A DNA stretch of 64,000 nt from Marivirga harenae (GCF_030534335.1 NZ_CP130565.1:2563501-2627500); one strand, 5' to 3'. Positions 44,125 to 56,890 are shown, counted from the first letter of the stretch. Numbers and translations: made by a program. Notes: generated from the sequence alone by a model not told the origin.

Positions 44125-44943
44125 ATGTCAGTTCATAAAAAAGCTATCAAAAAAATCACTACCCACCAGTTGCAGGAGATGAAGAATCGTGGTGAAAAAA
44201 TTTCAATGTTAACTGCATATGATTTTTCAATGGCAAAGTTGGTTGATGCTTCTGGAGTTGACGTTATTTTGGTAGGTGACTCAGCTTCAAATGTCATGGC
44301 CGGACATGAAACCACTTTACCTATTACACTTGACCAAATGATTTACCATGCTTCTGCAGTGGTAAGGGCTGTAGAAAGAGCATTGGTTGTTGTAGATATT
44401 CCATTTGGTTCTTATCAGGGAAATTCTTCTGAAGCTTTAAGGTCTTCTATCAGAATTATGAAAGAATCGGGTGGTCATGCCGTAAAAATGGAAGGGGGAG
44501 CAGAAATACAAGAGTCGATTAAAAGAATTTTAAGTGCGGGTATTCCCGTAATGGGGCATCTCGGATTGACACCTCAGTCTATTTATAAGTTTGGTACCTA
44601 TTCAGTTCGAGCAAAAGAGGAAGAAGAAGCTGAAAAACTAATTACAGATGCTAAAATATTGGAGGAATGTGGTTGTTTTAGTATTGTTTTGGAAAAGATT
44701 CCTGCAGAACTGGCGAAAAGAGTAGCGAAGGAAGTAAATATCCCAATAATAGGAATTGGAGCTGGCCCCTATGTTGACGGACAAGTATTGGTTTTACATG
44801 ACCTCTTAGGAATTACTACTGAATTTAAACCACGGTTTTTAAGACATTATGCTCGCCTGGACACGATAATTACAGAAGCCATTGGCCAGTATGTTGGTGA
44901 CGTGAAGAATGTTGACTTTCCTAATGAGGAAGAGATGTACTAG
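44125..44943 (+). CDS. panB: 3-methyl-2-oxobutanoate hydroxymethyltransferase
   Basis: First committed step of pantothenate/CoA synthesis: adds a hydroxymethyl group from methylene-tetrahydrofolate to 2-oxoisovalerate. 272 residues: [54 protein letters not shown] and [20 protein letters not shown], the metal and substrate motifs of PanB. Starts 13 bases after the kinase stop. Confidence 0.96.
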   Translation: MSVHKKAIKKITTHQLQEMKNRGEKISMLTAYDFSMAKLVDASGVDVILVGDSASNVMAGHETTLPITLDQMIYHASAVVRAVERALVVVDIPFGSYQGNSSEALRSSIRIMKESGGHAVKMEGGAEIQESIKRILSAGIPVMGHLGLTPQSIYKFGTYSVRAKEEEEAEKLITDAKILEECGCFSIVLEKIPAELAKRVAKEVNIPIIGIGAGPYVDGQVLVLHDLLGITTEFKPRFLRHYARLDTIITEAIGQYVGDVKNVDFPNEEEMY

Positions 44944-47500
<2,557 letters not shown>

Positions 47501-47529
47501 ACTAGCCTCTACCTAACTGATTTCGACTT

Positions 47530-47573
47530 AAGCTTCTTAGCAAGATAATACTTCTTGTTAAGAAGCTTTTTTT
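47530..47573 (+). terminator. Terminator of icd
   Basis: AAGCTTCTTA (47530-47539) pairs with TAAGAAGCTT (47559-47568), followed by T7; inner CAAGA/TCTTG pairs extend it. Confidence 0.85.
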
Positions 47574-47701
47574 ATGATTTTCCTCCTCTTTTACTTATTC
47601 TATAGGAACGTAAAATATATCGGTGAATCATAATTTTTATTCGATTAAATTACAATTCAAGAATTTATTTTTTATTTTTGGAGTTAAAGTAGTTTAAATA
47701 T

Positions 47702-49465
47702 ATGCCACTTACTCCCTTAAACGAATCCTTAGGAAGACAAAGAGCTTCCCATCTTCTACGGAGGACAATCTTTGGTGCTTCGCCAAATCTAGTGGAAGAA
47801 TTTGCTCAATTGAATCCGCAGCAAGCAGTGGATAGGCTTTTTATTGATGAAATACCTTTTCCGGAACCCCCTATTGATCCTGCAACAGGTGGAGAGTGGA
47901 TGTCAACCGGAACCACTAATGCTAATAGTGAAGGATTTGAATTAGAGCAATACTTTTTAAGTTGGCAACTTGGACAGTTTTTAGGTCCTAACACGACAGA
48001 AGATCAGAAGTTATCCTTCATTTTTAGAGAGCGTCTTGTCTATTTTTTACATACTCATTTCACGACTAAAAGGTCGGTGGTAGGGAATAGTCGAGCCTTG
48101 TATTATCAAAATTTGCTGTTTCGTCAGTTTGCATTTGATCAGTACCTTGTCCTTGACGAGACAGAAGAACAATTGAATTTTAAAGATCTTGTTAAGAAGA
48201 TTTCTCTGGATAATGCCATGTTACAGTTCTTAGATGGCCGCTTAAATGTTAAAGGAAGTCCAAATGAGAATTTTGCTCGCGAGTTATTAGAGTTGTATTC
48301 TGTAGGAAGAGGGCTTGAAGGAATTGACAAAGGAGATAATGAAACAGGGGACTACGGCACCTTTACTGAGCAGGATGTCCAAGAAGGAGCAAGGATCTTG
48401 TCTGGATTCAATGTTGATACCGATTTTGCTTTTTTAGATGAACAAACAGGATTACCAACCGGGGTAGCAAAAGGAAACGGCTTAACTGCAAATCAGCATG
48501 ATAATGATAGTAAACAACTAAGTTTCAGATTTAACAATGCTTCAATTTCTCCTGATCCTGAATTATTGTTGAACGGTCAAGCAACTTATGAAAGTGCTGT
48601 AGATGAAATTAAGCAATTAATTGATGCCATTTTTGAACAAGAGGAAACGGCCATTCATATTTGCAGAAAGTTATATAGATTCTTTGTCTATCATGAGATT
48701 TCTGAGGATATCCAAAATGGGATTATCAAAGATATGGCTACTGTTTTTACAGAACAGAACTTTAGTTTACAAGCAGTTTTGCAAGCATTATTTACAAGCC
48801 AAGAGTTTTATGAGGGAGCAGATGGCGTTTCAGATGATAATTTCGGTAGTATAATTAAGAGCCCTTTGGACCTGATTATTGGTCATGCAAGAAGTATTGA
48901 TTTAGAATTGCCAGATTATGTATTGCAAGCGGAACAGTTTTATGAAATTACCAATGATTGGCTAAGAAAGATGGGGGATATGGGCTTAAATTTCTATGAG
49001 CCATTTGAGGTAGCTGGCTATTTAGCTTATCATCAGTTCCCGATATATCACAGAGGCTGGATCACCACATCCTATTTAACGCAGCGTTATGCTTATGTTC
49101 AAACGGTGAGCAATGCCAATATGGAGGGTATGGATGTGGAGTTTAAAACTCCCATTGAATATGTGGAGCAATACGTTGATAACAATACAGCATCCAACGC
49201 TAAAGAATTGGTGGTAGAAATTTCCAATCAATTCCTAGCATTAACCGATAATTTGGGATTTGGAAATCCAGACACTAGCCCCATTACGGAAGAAAGACTG
49301 AACTACTTCTTGGATGCTTTCTTGAAAACTTTTCAAATAGATGAAAATCCTGAGGAGGCTTGGACATTCAGATGGACACAAGGTGTGGATAGAGAAACTG
49401 TGGAAAGACAATTACAAGACCTTTTTAATGCTATTTTGCAATCACCTGAATATCAATTGATGTAG
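47702..49465 (+). CDS. DUF1800 family protein
   Basis: 587 residues. Family marks are the N-terminal RASHLLRRTIFGASPNLVEEFA, the LVYFLHTHFTTKR region, NENFARELLELYSVG and the C-terminal ILQSPEYQ. No export signal is evident at the N-terminus. DUF1800 and DUF1501 genes are commonly adjacent in Bacteroidota and other phyla, and here the next gene is DUF1501 after two bases. Function is unknown; a role in export or surface polymer handling has been proposed only from context. Confidence 0.88.
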   Translation: MPLTPLNESLGRQRASHLLRRTIFGASPNLVEEFAQLNPQQAVDRLFIDEIPFPEPPIDPATGGEWMSTGTTNANSEGFELEQYFLSWQLGQFLGPNTTEDQKLSFIFRERLVYFLHTHFTTKRSVVGNSRALYYQNLLFRQFAFDQYLVLDETEEQLNFKDLVKKISLDNAMLQFLDGRLNVKGSPNENFARELLELYSVGRGLEGIDKGDNETGDYGTFTEQDVQEGARILSGFNVDTDFAFLDEQTGLPTGVAKGNGLTANQHDNDSKQLSFRFNNASISPDPELLLNGQATYESAVDEIKQLIDAIFEQEETAIHICRKLYRFFVYHEISEDIQNGIIKDMATVFTEQNFSLQAVLQALFTSQEFYEGADGVSDDNFGSIIKSPLDLIIGHARSIDLELPDYVLQAEQFYEITNDWLRKMGDMGLNFYEPFEVAGYLAYHQFPIYHRGWITTSYLTQRYAYVQTVSNANMEGMDVEFKTPIEYVEQYVDNNTASNAKELVVEISNQFLALTDNLGFGNPDTSPITEERLNYFLDAFLKTFQIDENPEEAWTFRWTQGVDRETVERQLQDLFNAILQSPEYQLM

Positions 49466-49467
49466 CT

Positions 49468-51168
49468 ATGGATAGAAGAAAATTTTTAAAACGATTAGGT
49501 TTTGCTGCAGGTGGATCAATTGCCTTTCAAGGGGTTCCGATGCGCTTATTATCTTCTCATCAACCACTCAAAAATCTTTTACACAAAAGTGATAATGAAA
49601 AGGTTTTGGTCATATTGCAACTGCATGGAGGAAATGATAGCTTAAATAGCTTCATACCGATAGAGAATTATGATCTATATTATAACAGAAGAGCTAATAT
49701 TGCCATTCCTTATAAGAGCGGGAATAGAACTTTAATTCCTTTAGATAGCACGCTAGATGCACCTGATCAAGTGGGAGTTCATCCTGACATGATTGATTAC
49801 AAGAGCATGTACGATCGAGGGCAAGCGGCAGTATATCAAGGGGTTTCCTATCCGAAAAATAATGGGTCTCATTTCCGTGGCCGAGATATCTGGTTTATGG
49901 GAGGTGATTATGATGACTACTACTCTTCCGGCTGGATTGGGAGATATCTCAATCAAGTTTATGCGCCCTCAGATTATCCTGATGATTTCCCTAATGCTGG
50001 AATGCCAGACCCCTTGGCTTTGGAGATGGGGAATGATACCTCTCTTTTGTTTCACCAGGAAGGTAATATTCCAACCTCCATTTCATTAGGAAATAGTCCC
50101 GGTGCATTACTTAATCAAATAGAAAATCTTGAAGGATTTGCTGATGAAGGAATAGATCCAAGAGGGCTTCCACCTGAACACCTTAATGGTTCCCCTTATA
50201 AAAAGGAAATGGACTGGATATTAGGCTTGGAAGATAAGTCTGAAACCTACATCAAAAGACTACAAGATATTTATCAATCCTCCAGCGAAAGTTCAATTGA
50301 ATACCCTGAAATTTATCCCTTCAATGCGCCTTCGGGCAGTTTAAGAAATCCGTTAAGTGGGCAATTGAAATTGGTTTCAAGACTCTTAGGAGGAGGAATT
50401 AAGACCAAGGTTTTTCTGGTGAAGATGGGAGGTTTTGATAATCATGCTGGACAAGTGGAGAGCACCAATACTACCATGGGCGTGCATGCTACCAAAATGT
50501 ACCATATTTCGGCAGCAATGAAAGCCTTCCATGCAGACTTGAAAGCAAGAGGACTACAGGATAAGGTGTTGACTATCAGTATGAGCGAATTTGGTAGAAG
50601 AATCCCATCCAACGGAAGCTACGGTACTGATCATGGAAAGGGAGGAGCTGTAATGGTCTTTGGTGACCGGGTTAATCCTGGTGTTTTTGGTACAAATCCA
50701 GATTTGAATAAAAGTAATGTAGATTTGCAATTTGACTATCGCCAACTATATGCCAGCATTTTGCACGAATGGCTTGGTGTTGATAAAGCAAGTATTAATA
50801 ATGATATTTTCTTTAGAGACTTTTTCAATGCTACAGATGAAAATGGGAATCCACTACCAGATGTGCAAATGATTTCCAATAGTATTACCGGGACAAATTC
50901 CTGGCTTGGGAAGCATTTTAATGTAGATAATCCATTTCCTAATCCTGCTGGCGATGCAACTCTGCTAAAAATCCAAAGTAATGAAGCTGGAAAAGTGAGA
51001 ATAGAAATTGTTACTGTTAATGGCCAATCAATAGGTGTTCAGCATAACTCGCTCCAGCAAGGTACCAATGATATTAAACTTGATCTTTCTGGTTTGAAAG
51101 CAGGAATCTATAACATTAGAGTCAATGCGAAAAACATTAATGACACCAAAAAACTAATCAAAAAATGA
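49468..51168 (+). CDS. DUF1501 family protein with Tat-like leader and T9SS sorting domain
   Basis: 566 residues. N-terminus MDRRKFLKRLGFAAGGS is a twin-arginine-type leader. The main domain (about 45-460) shows sulfatase/alkaline-phosphatase-like marks: VILQLHGGNDSLNSFIP, MGGFDNHAGQ, TISMSEFGRRIPSNGSYGTDHGKGG. The C-terminus (about 480-566) has NPFPNPAGDATL and ends LIKK, matching a T9SS type A sorting domain. Tat export plus T9SS secretion of one protein is a notable combination. It follows DUF1800 and precedes the beta-barrel gene by four bases. Confidence 0.88.
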   Translation: MDRRKFLKRLGFAAGGSIAFQGVPMRLLSSHQPLKNLLHKSDNEKVLVILQLHGGNDSLNSFIPIENYDLYYNRRANIAIPYKSGNRTLIPLDSTLDAPDQVGVHPDMIDYKSMYDRGQAAVYQGVSYPKNNGSHFRGRDIWFMGGDYDDYYSSGWIGRYLNQVYAPSDYPDDFPNAGMPDPLALEMGNDTSLLFHQEGNIPTSISLGNSPGALLNQIENLEGFADEGIDPRGLPPEHLNGSPYKKEMDWILGLEDKSETYIKRLQDIYQSSSESSIEYPEIYPFNAPSGSLRNPLSGQLKLVSRLLGGGIKTKVFLVKMGGFDNHAGQVESTNTTMGVHATKMYHISAAMKAFHADLKARGLQDKVLTISMSEFGRRIPSNGSYGTDHGKGGAVMVFGDRVNPGVFGTNPDLNKSNVDLQFDYRQLYASILHEWLGVDKASINNDIFFRDFFNATDENGNPLPDVQMISNSITGTNSWLGKHFNVDNPFPNPAGDATLLKIQSNEAGKVRIEIVTVNGQSIGVQHNSLQQGTNDIKLDLSGLKAGIYNIRVNAKNINDTKKLIKK

Positions 51169-51172
51169 TGCT

Positions 51173-52042
51173 ATGCCAAGACTAAGATTGTTAACAGTGT
51201 TGCTGTCTTTTATGTTGTTGTTTTCCGTTTGTGAAGGGATAGCTCAAAAGCGAAAAAAACCAAGTACACCGGCTTCACAGGCAAAGGAGTTTTTAAATAC
51301 CCAATGGTGGTTAGGGATTAGAGGAGGTACAAATTTTACACAGACCACTTTATTAGATAGCTTTTCTGGATTAAATCCTATTAATTATAGTGCTGATAAT
51401 TTGGATAAAGAGTATGAGAACTTCGTCAATCCGGCTTTTCACATTGGACTTGATGTTACCTTTTATCATAAGGGATTTTCCATTATGAGTTTCCCGACAT
51501 TTTTCAGGAATAATATAAATTATAGTAGCCAGTTAAGTTGGTCTGGTGAATCGGAACGGGATCAGTATGAAACTAGCTATGATGTCCAGCAAAGCATCAC
51601 TTTTCTAGAATTGCCATTGGCTGTGAAATATGATATTATTGGAGACAGAGTCAGGCCTTTTGTGATGGCAGGTGCATTTTATTCCATAGCTTTTGATGCA
51701 AACAAAGAGGTTCAAATTTTTGAAACAGATTATGCTTCAGGAGAGCCTGTGGAATTTGAAAGAGCAAACATCAAACTTAATAATAAGGAAGAAATTAATA
51801 ATAATTGGGGAGTCTTGGGGGGAATAGGAGTGAGCTTTGATTTTTGGAATATTCGATCAATTATTGATATTCAGTACAGGCATAGTTTTCAGTCTATAGT
51901 AAATAAAGAAACTAGATTTGATGAAAACACATTTTCTTCCTTTGGTGAAGTCCAAGATGATTATAGTCTACAAAATTACAGTGCCTCATTAAGTTTTGTA
52001 TTCCCACTCCGATATATTGACAGCCAGTTTAAAGCACTATGA
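51173..52042 (+). CDS. Outer-membrane beta-barrel protein (PorT/OmpW-like porin family)
   Basis: 289 residues: signal peptide (to about EGIAQ), then LGIRGGTNFTQTTLLDS, typical of the Bacteroidota outer-membrane beta-barrel family (PF13568), and alternating strands through LPLAVKYDIIGDRVRPFVMAGAFYS to a C-terminal LSFVFPLRYIDSQFKAL. Third gene of the DUF1800 operon; the next gene overlaps its end by four bases. Confidence 0.8.
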   Translation: MPRLRLLTVLLSFMLLFSVCEGIAQKRKKPSTPASQAKEFLNTQWWLGIRGGTNFTQTTLLDSFSGLNPINYSADNLDKEYENFVNPAFHIGLDVTFYHKGFSIMSFPTFFRNNINYSSQLSWSGESERDQYETSYDVQQSITFLELPLAVKYDIIGDRVRPFVMAGAFYSIAFDANKEVQIFETDYASGEPVEFERANIKLNNKEEINNNWGVLGGIGVSFDFWNIRSIIDIQYRHSFQSIVNKETRFDENTFSSFGEVQDDYSLQNYSASLSFVFPLRYIDSQFKAL

Positions 52043-53226
52043 AAAACAGACTATTATTTTTTTTGTTAATCTTTTCCATTCTCACGTTATCTTGTGAAAA
52101 TGAAGAATTGGCTCCTGAGCAATTATCTTTTTTGAAAATATATGATGACGCAGATTATAATGCATCATATCAACCGGTAGGCTTGCAGTACAGTGAAAAT
52201 AAATATTTTATTCTATCTGAAAGGAGCATAACATCAAGTGACTTTTCTGGAATCAATTTGGTGGTAACAGATTCATTAGGGGATTTTACGACTGAGTATC
52301 AACTAGATGAAAATTTCGTAGCACCGACCAAATCTTTACTTAAAGTCGGAAGTTTACTTTATTTCTTTTGCATGGACCGAAATTCGTTACGCCCATATTT
52401 AGGAACTGTCTCTACAGATGGGACTGTAACCACAACCGCCTTAAATACAACAGCTTCATATCCCTTGGCGGCAAATGTAACGGCCGGAAATAATTTACTA
52501 TTGTTATCATACGACCCTAACGGCTTAAATTCTATTTTGACTGAAATAAGCAGGGAAGGGGAGGTATTGCAGCAAGTAGGTTATTCCATTGGGCCTGGAA
52601 GTGATGTGCAAGATGCTATCGTCAATCATTTTACAAAAAGGAGTGCTAGGATCCCTTTCTTTTGTGGACAATCAGCAGGTAACCGTTATTATTTCAATGG
52701 ATTTTATAATTACACCTTGTCTATGGTGTTTACTAATTTCGGAGATAATCCAACAGGGGTTTTACAAGGCCAAGGGACCGATGCAGGAATGAAAGCTGCC
52801 TATTCTACTGCTTCAGCTGATTTCGCTATTGTTGGCTATCAGTTTTCTGATCATTTTATGAGTGCAAAAACGGCATTACCTCTAAACAATATAAGTTCTT
52901 CTGTAAATTTATTTGATAGAAATATCCCCGAAATAGCTGAGAAAGCGGTTTGTCGGATTATTCCATTTAATGGCATCAATCGTGAATTAGTGATCATAGC
53001 GAGTGAAACTGAGGGAAGACAAGTAGTATTGTATTTTTATGATGTCAATTCAGGCCAACTGGAGGCTACGTATTATTTAGGGACACTGAATCCGTTTACC
53101 TTATCTAGCATTACTTCTTTAGAAGATGGGGGGATAGCTATTGCTGGTACCACATTTCTGGCTGGAAGATTTGAACGAATCTATTTGCAGAAGATTAGCA
53201 AAGACCAATTAGGTGAGATTTTGTAG
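52039..53226 (+). CDS. Lipoprotein of the DUF1800/DUF1501 operon
   Basis: 395 residues. The signal sequence ends ILTLSC (Cys19) and is followed by an acidic ENEELAPEQ linker. The rest shows beta-propeller-like repeats (YFILSERSITSS, LLLLSYDPNGLNSILTEIS, GGIAIAGTTFLAGRFERIYLQKI). No catalytic motif. Starts in the ATGA overlap with the barrel gene, so barrel and lipoprotein are probably made together. Convergent with the BamA/TamA-like gene. Confidence 0.7.
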   Translation: MKNRLLFFLLIFSILTLSCENEELAPEQLSFLKIYDDADYNASYQPVGLQYSENKYFILSERSITSSDFSGINLVVTDSLGDFTTEYQLDENFVAPTKSLLKVGSLLYFFCMDRNSLRPYLGTVSTDGTVTTTALNTTASYPLAANVTAGNNLLLLSYDPNGLNSILTEISREGEVLQQVGYSIGPGSDVQDAIVNHFTKRSARIPFFCGQSAGNRYYFNGFYNYTLSMVFTNFGDNPTGVLQGQGTDAGMKAAYSTASADFAIVGYQFSDHFMSAKTALPLNNISSSVNLFDRNIPEIAEKAVCRIIPFNGINRELVIIASETEGRQVVLYFYDVNSGQLEATYYLGTLNPFTLSSITSLEDGGIAIAGTTFLAGRFERIYLQKISKDQLGEIL

Positions 53227-53233
53227 TTCTTGT

Positions 53234-54385
53234 TTAAAAAGCCTCACCGATAAACAAATAAAAACCCGGGCCTTCTTGTGTAAAAGCAACATCAAATCTT
53301 GTGTAAATATCTTTTTTGGGAAATAGCAGAAATCTCACCCCAGCTCCTCCTGAAACCACAATGTTATTGAGGTCAAAGTTATTGAGGTCGGGAAAGACTT
53401 TTCCAGCACCAGCAAAAACCGCTGCCCCAATTCTATCGGTAAAACCAAAAGGAATGGGCAGAAATCTATATTCCATTTGCGCAGCAATTTGGTTTCGATC
53501 TCTATATCTTCCATAATAATAGCCTCTCATGATACTTTCACCGCCCATTAATGCCAATTGATTAAAAGGTACATTTCCAGAATTAAACTGACCTAAAATC
53601 TGTGTGGCTAAAACATTGTTGTTCCCTATGGGTCTGTAAATCCTTGTGTCTGATATTATGGAGGTGAAATCGTAACTGCTTCCCCATACTTCATTATAAT
53701 GAAGCAAAGCCAGCTCTGAGAAAAAGCCTTTTCTAACATTTAGAACATTATGTCGATTGTCATGCACTAAGCCAATTCCAAAACCTAAATTAGTGGACCC
53801 CTCACTCCCTAGAGGTAATTCTTGAATTCCATTATTACCTTCTGCAGGAATAAATTCAACAGCACTCAAACGCTGCAAGTCCATTTCTAACCCTATAAAT
53901 AAATTCTTTTTAACTTTTCTTAATACTCTTTCTTTTATAAATATTTGATTTGCATCAACTCTGGCTATGTAATCTTCTGGCGAATTACTACCTATGCCAT
54001 GGTAGAAAAGCGGAAAACTTTGGAATCTTAACCTGCCTAAAAAAAACCATTTATCCGCATCTGAATAGATGGCATGGTCAAACCACAATCCGTATTGATT
54101 CTCTAAAGTGAAAAATGTAAAGCCATTAATTTCACTTAGACGGTTTGCTGTATCTTGTTTTGCGTAAAATACCAATAAGGAACTTAAACCAATTTCCCAG
54201 CTTGTTTCAGGTGCATAGGCTAGAGTCGGATAAATGAGAAACTGAGGCTTCGAAATGTCGCTAGTATCATTAATAATACTGTTGATGTACTTACTTACAA
54301 AATTTTGAGAGTAAATCTTATGATCATTTAATAAAATAAGAACAATAATCGCTAGACTGAGAAAAATTGATTTGGTTTGCTTCAC
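53234..54385 (-). CDS. BamA/TamA-like outer-membrane protein (no POTRA domains)
   Basis: 383 residues with a signal peptide (about 1-26) and an outer-membrane barrel. The Omp85-family loop motif appears as GGESIMRGYYYGRYRD, followed by YRFLPIPFGFTDRIGAAVFAGAGKVF, and the protein ends FYLFIGEAF with a terminal aromatic. It is too short for POTRA repeats, so it matches the short surface-antigen (BamA/TamA-like) members seen in Bacteroidota. Function unknown. Confidence 0.8.
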   Translation of the reverse strand: MKQTKSIFLSLAIIVLILLNDHKIYSQNFVSKYINSIINDTSDISKPQFLIYPTLAYAPETSWEIGLSSLLVFYAKQDTANRLSEINGFTFFTLENQYGLWFDHAIYSDADKWFFLGRLRFQSFPLFYHGIGSNSPEDYIARVDANQIFIKERVLRKVKKNLFIGLEMDLQRLSAVEFIPAEGNNGIQELPLGSEGSTNLGFGIGLVHDNRHNVLNVRKGFFSELALLHYNEVWGSSYDFTSIISDTRIYRPIGNNNVLATQILGQFNSGNVPFNQLALMGGESIMRGYYYGRYRDRNQIAAQMEYRFLPIPFGFTDRIGAAVFAGAGKVFPDLNNFDLNNIVVSGGAGVRFLLFPKKDIYTRFDVAFTQEGPGFYLFIGEAF

Positions 54386-54470
54386 TAACTTAAATTTATT
54401 ACAATTTGTAAAAGAACGATTTTAGATCGATTAGTTGTTTAATTCCAGCAATTATTTTTTGCAATTGAAA

Positions 54471-54504
54471 CAAAAAAATAGCCTTTGAGATTCTCAAAGG
54501 CTAT
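54471..54504 (-). terminator. Terminator of mscS
   Basis: ATAGCCTTTGAG (54478-54489) / CTCAAAGGCTAT (54493-54504), 12 bp, three-base loop; on the minus strand followed by T7. It lies just downstream of the mscS stop at 54529. Confidence 0.85.
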
Positions 54505-54528
54505 GTGAAAAAGATCAATATTTAAATT

Positions 54529-55350
54529 TTATTTTGATTTCATATGTACATCTCGTTGTGGGAATGGAACTTCAATTCCTTCTTTTACAAAAGCATTATT
54601 GATGGATTCCATATTGTCCCAATACACTGGCCATAGATTATCAGTGTCCGTCCACAGCCTAACACTTAAATCAAGAGAACTATCTCCAAAATTGGTAAAT
54701 TTTACGACAGGAGCTGGATCAGCATGAATTCTCTCATCTTTATTAACAACATCTAAGATCAATTCTCGAACTTTCTGTAGATCTGAGCCATAGGCAACTC
54801 CAACTTTAAGCTCTGCTCTTCTCGTTTCCTTTGCCGTTGTATTTGTAACGCTTGAGTTTGCTAACCCACCATTAGGCATGACGATTAATTGATTATCGAA
54901 AGTTCTAATATGGGTGTGCAGGATATCAATCTTTTCCACCACGCCAAAATATCCTTGAGCTTCAATTATATCATCTACTTTAAAAGGTTTAGTAACCAAA
55001 ATCAAGATACCACCAGCAAAATTGGATAAACTTCCTTGCAATGCTAATCCAATTGCCAGACCAGCAGCACCTAACACTCCTAGTAAAGCAGCAATTTTGA
55101 TATCAATGCTTTGGGCTATTACTAAGACCAGTGCAATATAGAATACAAAACGAAAAAATGAACCTAAGAAGGAAGCCAAGGATACGTCCAATTCAGATTT
55201 TTTGAAGGCTTTTTTTATCCCTTTCATAAGGTAACTAATAGTAATTCTACCTACAATAAATATGAGAATTACCTTTATTAAAGCTATTCCAATTTCAATA
55301 GCGTAGGTATAAATTTTATCTAATAATTCCGGGTCTAATTGTTCAAACAT
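54529..55350 (-). CDS. mscS: Small-conductance mechanosensitive channel MscS
   Basis: 273 residues. Three N-terminal membrane segments (about 15-37, 55-78 and 85-112). The pore helix LGVLGAAGLAIGLALQGSLSNFAGGILI carries the typical Gly/Ala pattern, followed by the cytoplasmic vestibule domain (VDDIIEAQGYFGVVEKIDI, IVMPNGGLANSSVTN). Releases osmolytes under hypo-osmotic shock. Confidence 0.93.
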   Translation of the reverse strand: MFEQLDPELLDKIYTYAIEIGIALIKVILIFIVGRITISYLMKGIKKAFKKSELDVSLASFLGSFFRFVFYIALVLVIAQSIDIKIAALLGVLGAAGLAIGLALQGSLSNFAGGILILVTKPFKVDDIIEAQGYFGVVEKIDILHTHIRTFDNQLIVMPNGGLANSSVTNTTAKETRRAELKVGVAYGSDLQKVRELILDVVNKDERIHADPAPVVKFTNFGDSSLDLSVRLWTDTDNLWPVYWDNMESINNAFVKEGIEVPFPQRDVHMKSK

Positions 55351-55428
55351 AATCGTATGGTTTGGTAAGTTTTAGTTCAGGATTAATTTTAATGTAATAA
55401 CATAGGTTATTTTATCGTATTATATCAC

Positions 55429-56382
55429 TTATAGTTTCATTTCTTTGATATAGGCTTCTACTCCAGATTCCAAATCTGTAAACTCATGCAGATATCCTAT
55501 AGATTTTAATTTCTCCATTTTTGCTTCAGTGAAGTACTGATATTTATCTCGTATATCTTCTGGAGTATCAATAAAACTGATATCTTCTTTTTTGTTCATA
55601 GATTTAAAAACTGCTTTCACCAAGTCCAAGAAAGTACGAGCTTTTCCGCTTCCCAGATTGTAAAAACCTGAATTTTTACGGTGATGCATTAACCAAATCA
55701 TTACATTGACAACGTCATCTACAAATACAAAATCTCTCATCTGTTCTCCGTCTTTGTAATCTGGATTATGAGATCGGAATAATTTCATCTTGCCCGTTTC
55801 AGAGATTTGTTTGTAAGCATGCAGAATTACGCTTGCCATTCTTCCTTTATGATACTCTCTCGGACCATATACGTTAAAGAATTTTAATCCGGCCCAAAAG
55901 AAGGGCTTCTTTTCCTGTTGAAGAGCCCATTTGTCAAATTCATTTTTTGAAACACCATACGGGTTAAGCGGCTTCAAATCTGGTATTTTACTTTCATCAT
56001 CTTCATAACCTAATTCACCTAAACCGTATGTCGCTGCAGAGCTGGCATATACAAGGGGAATTTGCATTTCAATACATTTCTGCCAAATCCTTTTAGTATA
56101 ATCTGTATTAAGTTCAGTTAAAAGTTCAGTATCAAATTCTGATGTATCTGTTCTGGCTCCCAAATGAAATATAAATTCTACTTCTTTCTCATTTTGCCCT
56201 TCTAACCATTCAAAGAAAACGTCTCGTTCAATGTTTTCTTGAATAATTAAGTCTTCTAAATTTTTATTTTTGTCAGGACGATCAAACTTATCAACAGCAA
56301 TAATATGTTTAAAACCATCTGCATTGAGTTTTTTGATGAGGTTTGAAGCAATAAATCCAGCGGCCCCTGTAACTATTATCAT
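55429..56382 (-). CDS. hldD: ADP-L-glycero-D-manno-heptose 6-epimerase
   Basis: 317 residues, extended short-chain dehydrogenase fold. N-terminal VTGAAGFIASNLIKKL nucleotide motif, FHLGARTDTSE, YASSAATYG (catalytic Ser/Thr) and YGVSKNEFDKWA (Tyr-x3-Lys), GLKFFNVYGPREYHKG. The length and ARTDTSE stretch match HldD, which supplies heptose for the LPS inner core; no other heptose genes are adjacent. Confidence 0.9.
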   Translation of the reverse strand: MIIVTGAAGFIASNLIKKLNADGFKHIIAVDKFDRPDKNKNLEDLIIQENIERDVFFEWLEGQNEKEVEFIFHLGARTDTSEFDTELLTELNTDYTKRIWQKCIEMQIPLVYASSAATYGLGELGYEDDESKIPDLKPLNPYGVSKNEFDKWALQQEKKPFFWAGLKFFNVYGPREYHKGRMASVILHAYKQISETGKMKLFRSHNPDYKDGEQMRDFVFVDDVVNVMIWLMHHRKNSGFYNLGSGKARTFLDLVKAVFKSMNKKEDISFIDTPEDIRDKYQYFTEAKMEKLKSIGYLHEFTDLESGVEAYIKEMKL

Positions 56383-56443
56383 AAGATGTATGTTTTTGAA
56401 TTAAGCTCTTTAAGCAAAACTATTTATTATAAATGAATAAACG

Positions 56444-56451
56444 TATATTTG
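56444..56451 (+). promoter_or_regulatory. Predicted -7 box before queD
   Basis: TATATTTG followed by CACCC, 22 bases before the queD ATG, matches the TAnnTTTG consensus; the -33 region is only TTT. Confidence 0.45.
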
Positions 56452-56473
56452 CACCCTAAAAATTAAGATTGAC

Positions 56474-56890
56474 ATGGTTTACGTTAATCGTAAAGAACAC
56501 TTTAACGCAGCGCACAAGCTTTTTAATCCTAACTGGAGCAGGGAAAAGAACGAAGAAGTTTTTGGTCCTTGTGCCAATGAAAACTGGCATGGTCATAATT
56601 TCGAGTTAATCGTGACAGTAAAGGGCGATCCAGATCCTGATACAGGATTTGTAGTTGATTTAAAAAAATTGAGCAACCTCATCAAGAAAGAAGTGATTGA
56701 TAAGGTTGATCATAAAAATTTGAATCTTGATGTCCCATTTTTAGTAGGGAAAATGGCGAGTTGTGAAATAATTATTGCAGAGTTTTGGAATATTTTGGAA
56801 CCAAAGGTTAAAAAGCTCCAAGTAGGTTCTAGTCTTCACAAATTAACATTATATGAAACTCCAAGAAATTTTGTAGAGTATTATGGGTAG
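56474..56890 (+). CDS. queD: 6-carboxytetrahydropterin synthase QueD
   Basis: 138-residue member of the 6-pyruvoyl-tetrahydropterin synthase family, second step of queuosine / 7-deazapurine synthesis. Zinc ligands are in HFNAAHKL and HGHNFEL, and the catalytic Cys is in FGPCANENW. Bacteroidota annotate such proteins as QueD or PTPS-III; the family member is not strictly fixed. No other queuosine gene is in the window. Confidence 0.88.
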   Translation: MVYVNRKEHFNAAHKLFNPNWSREKNEEVFGPCANENWHGHNFELIVTVKGDPDPDTGFVVDLKKLSNLIKKEVIDKVDHKNLNLDVPFLVGKMASCEIIIAEFWNILEPKVKKLQVGSSLHKLTLYETPRNFVEYYG

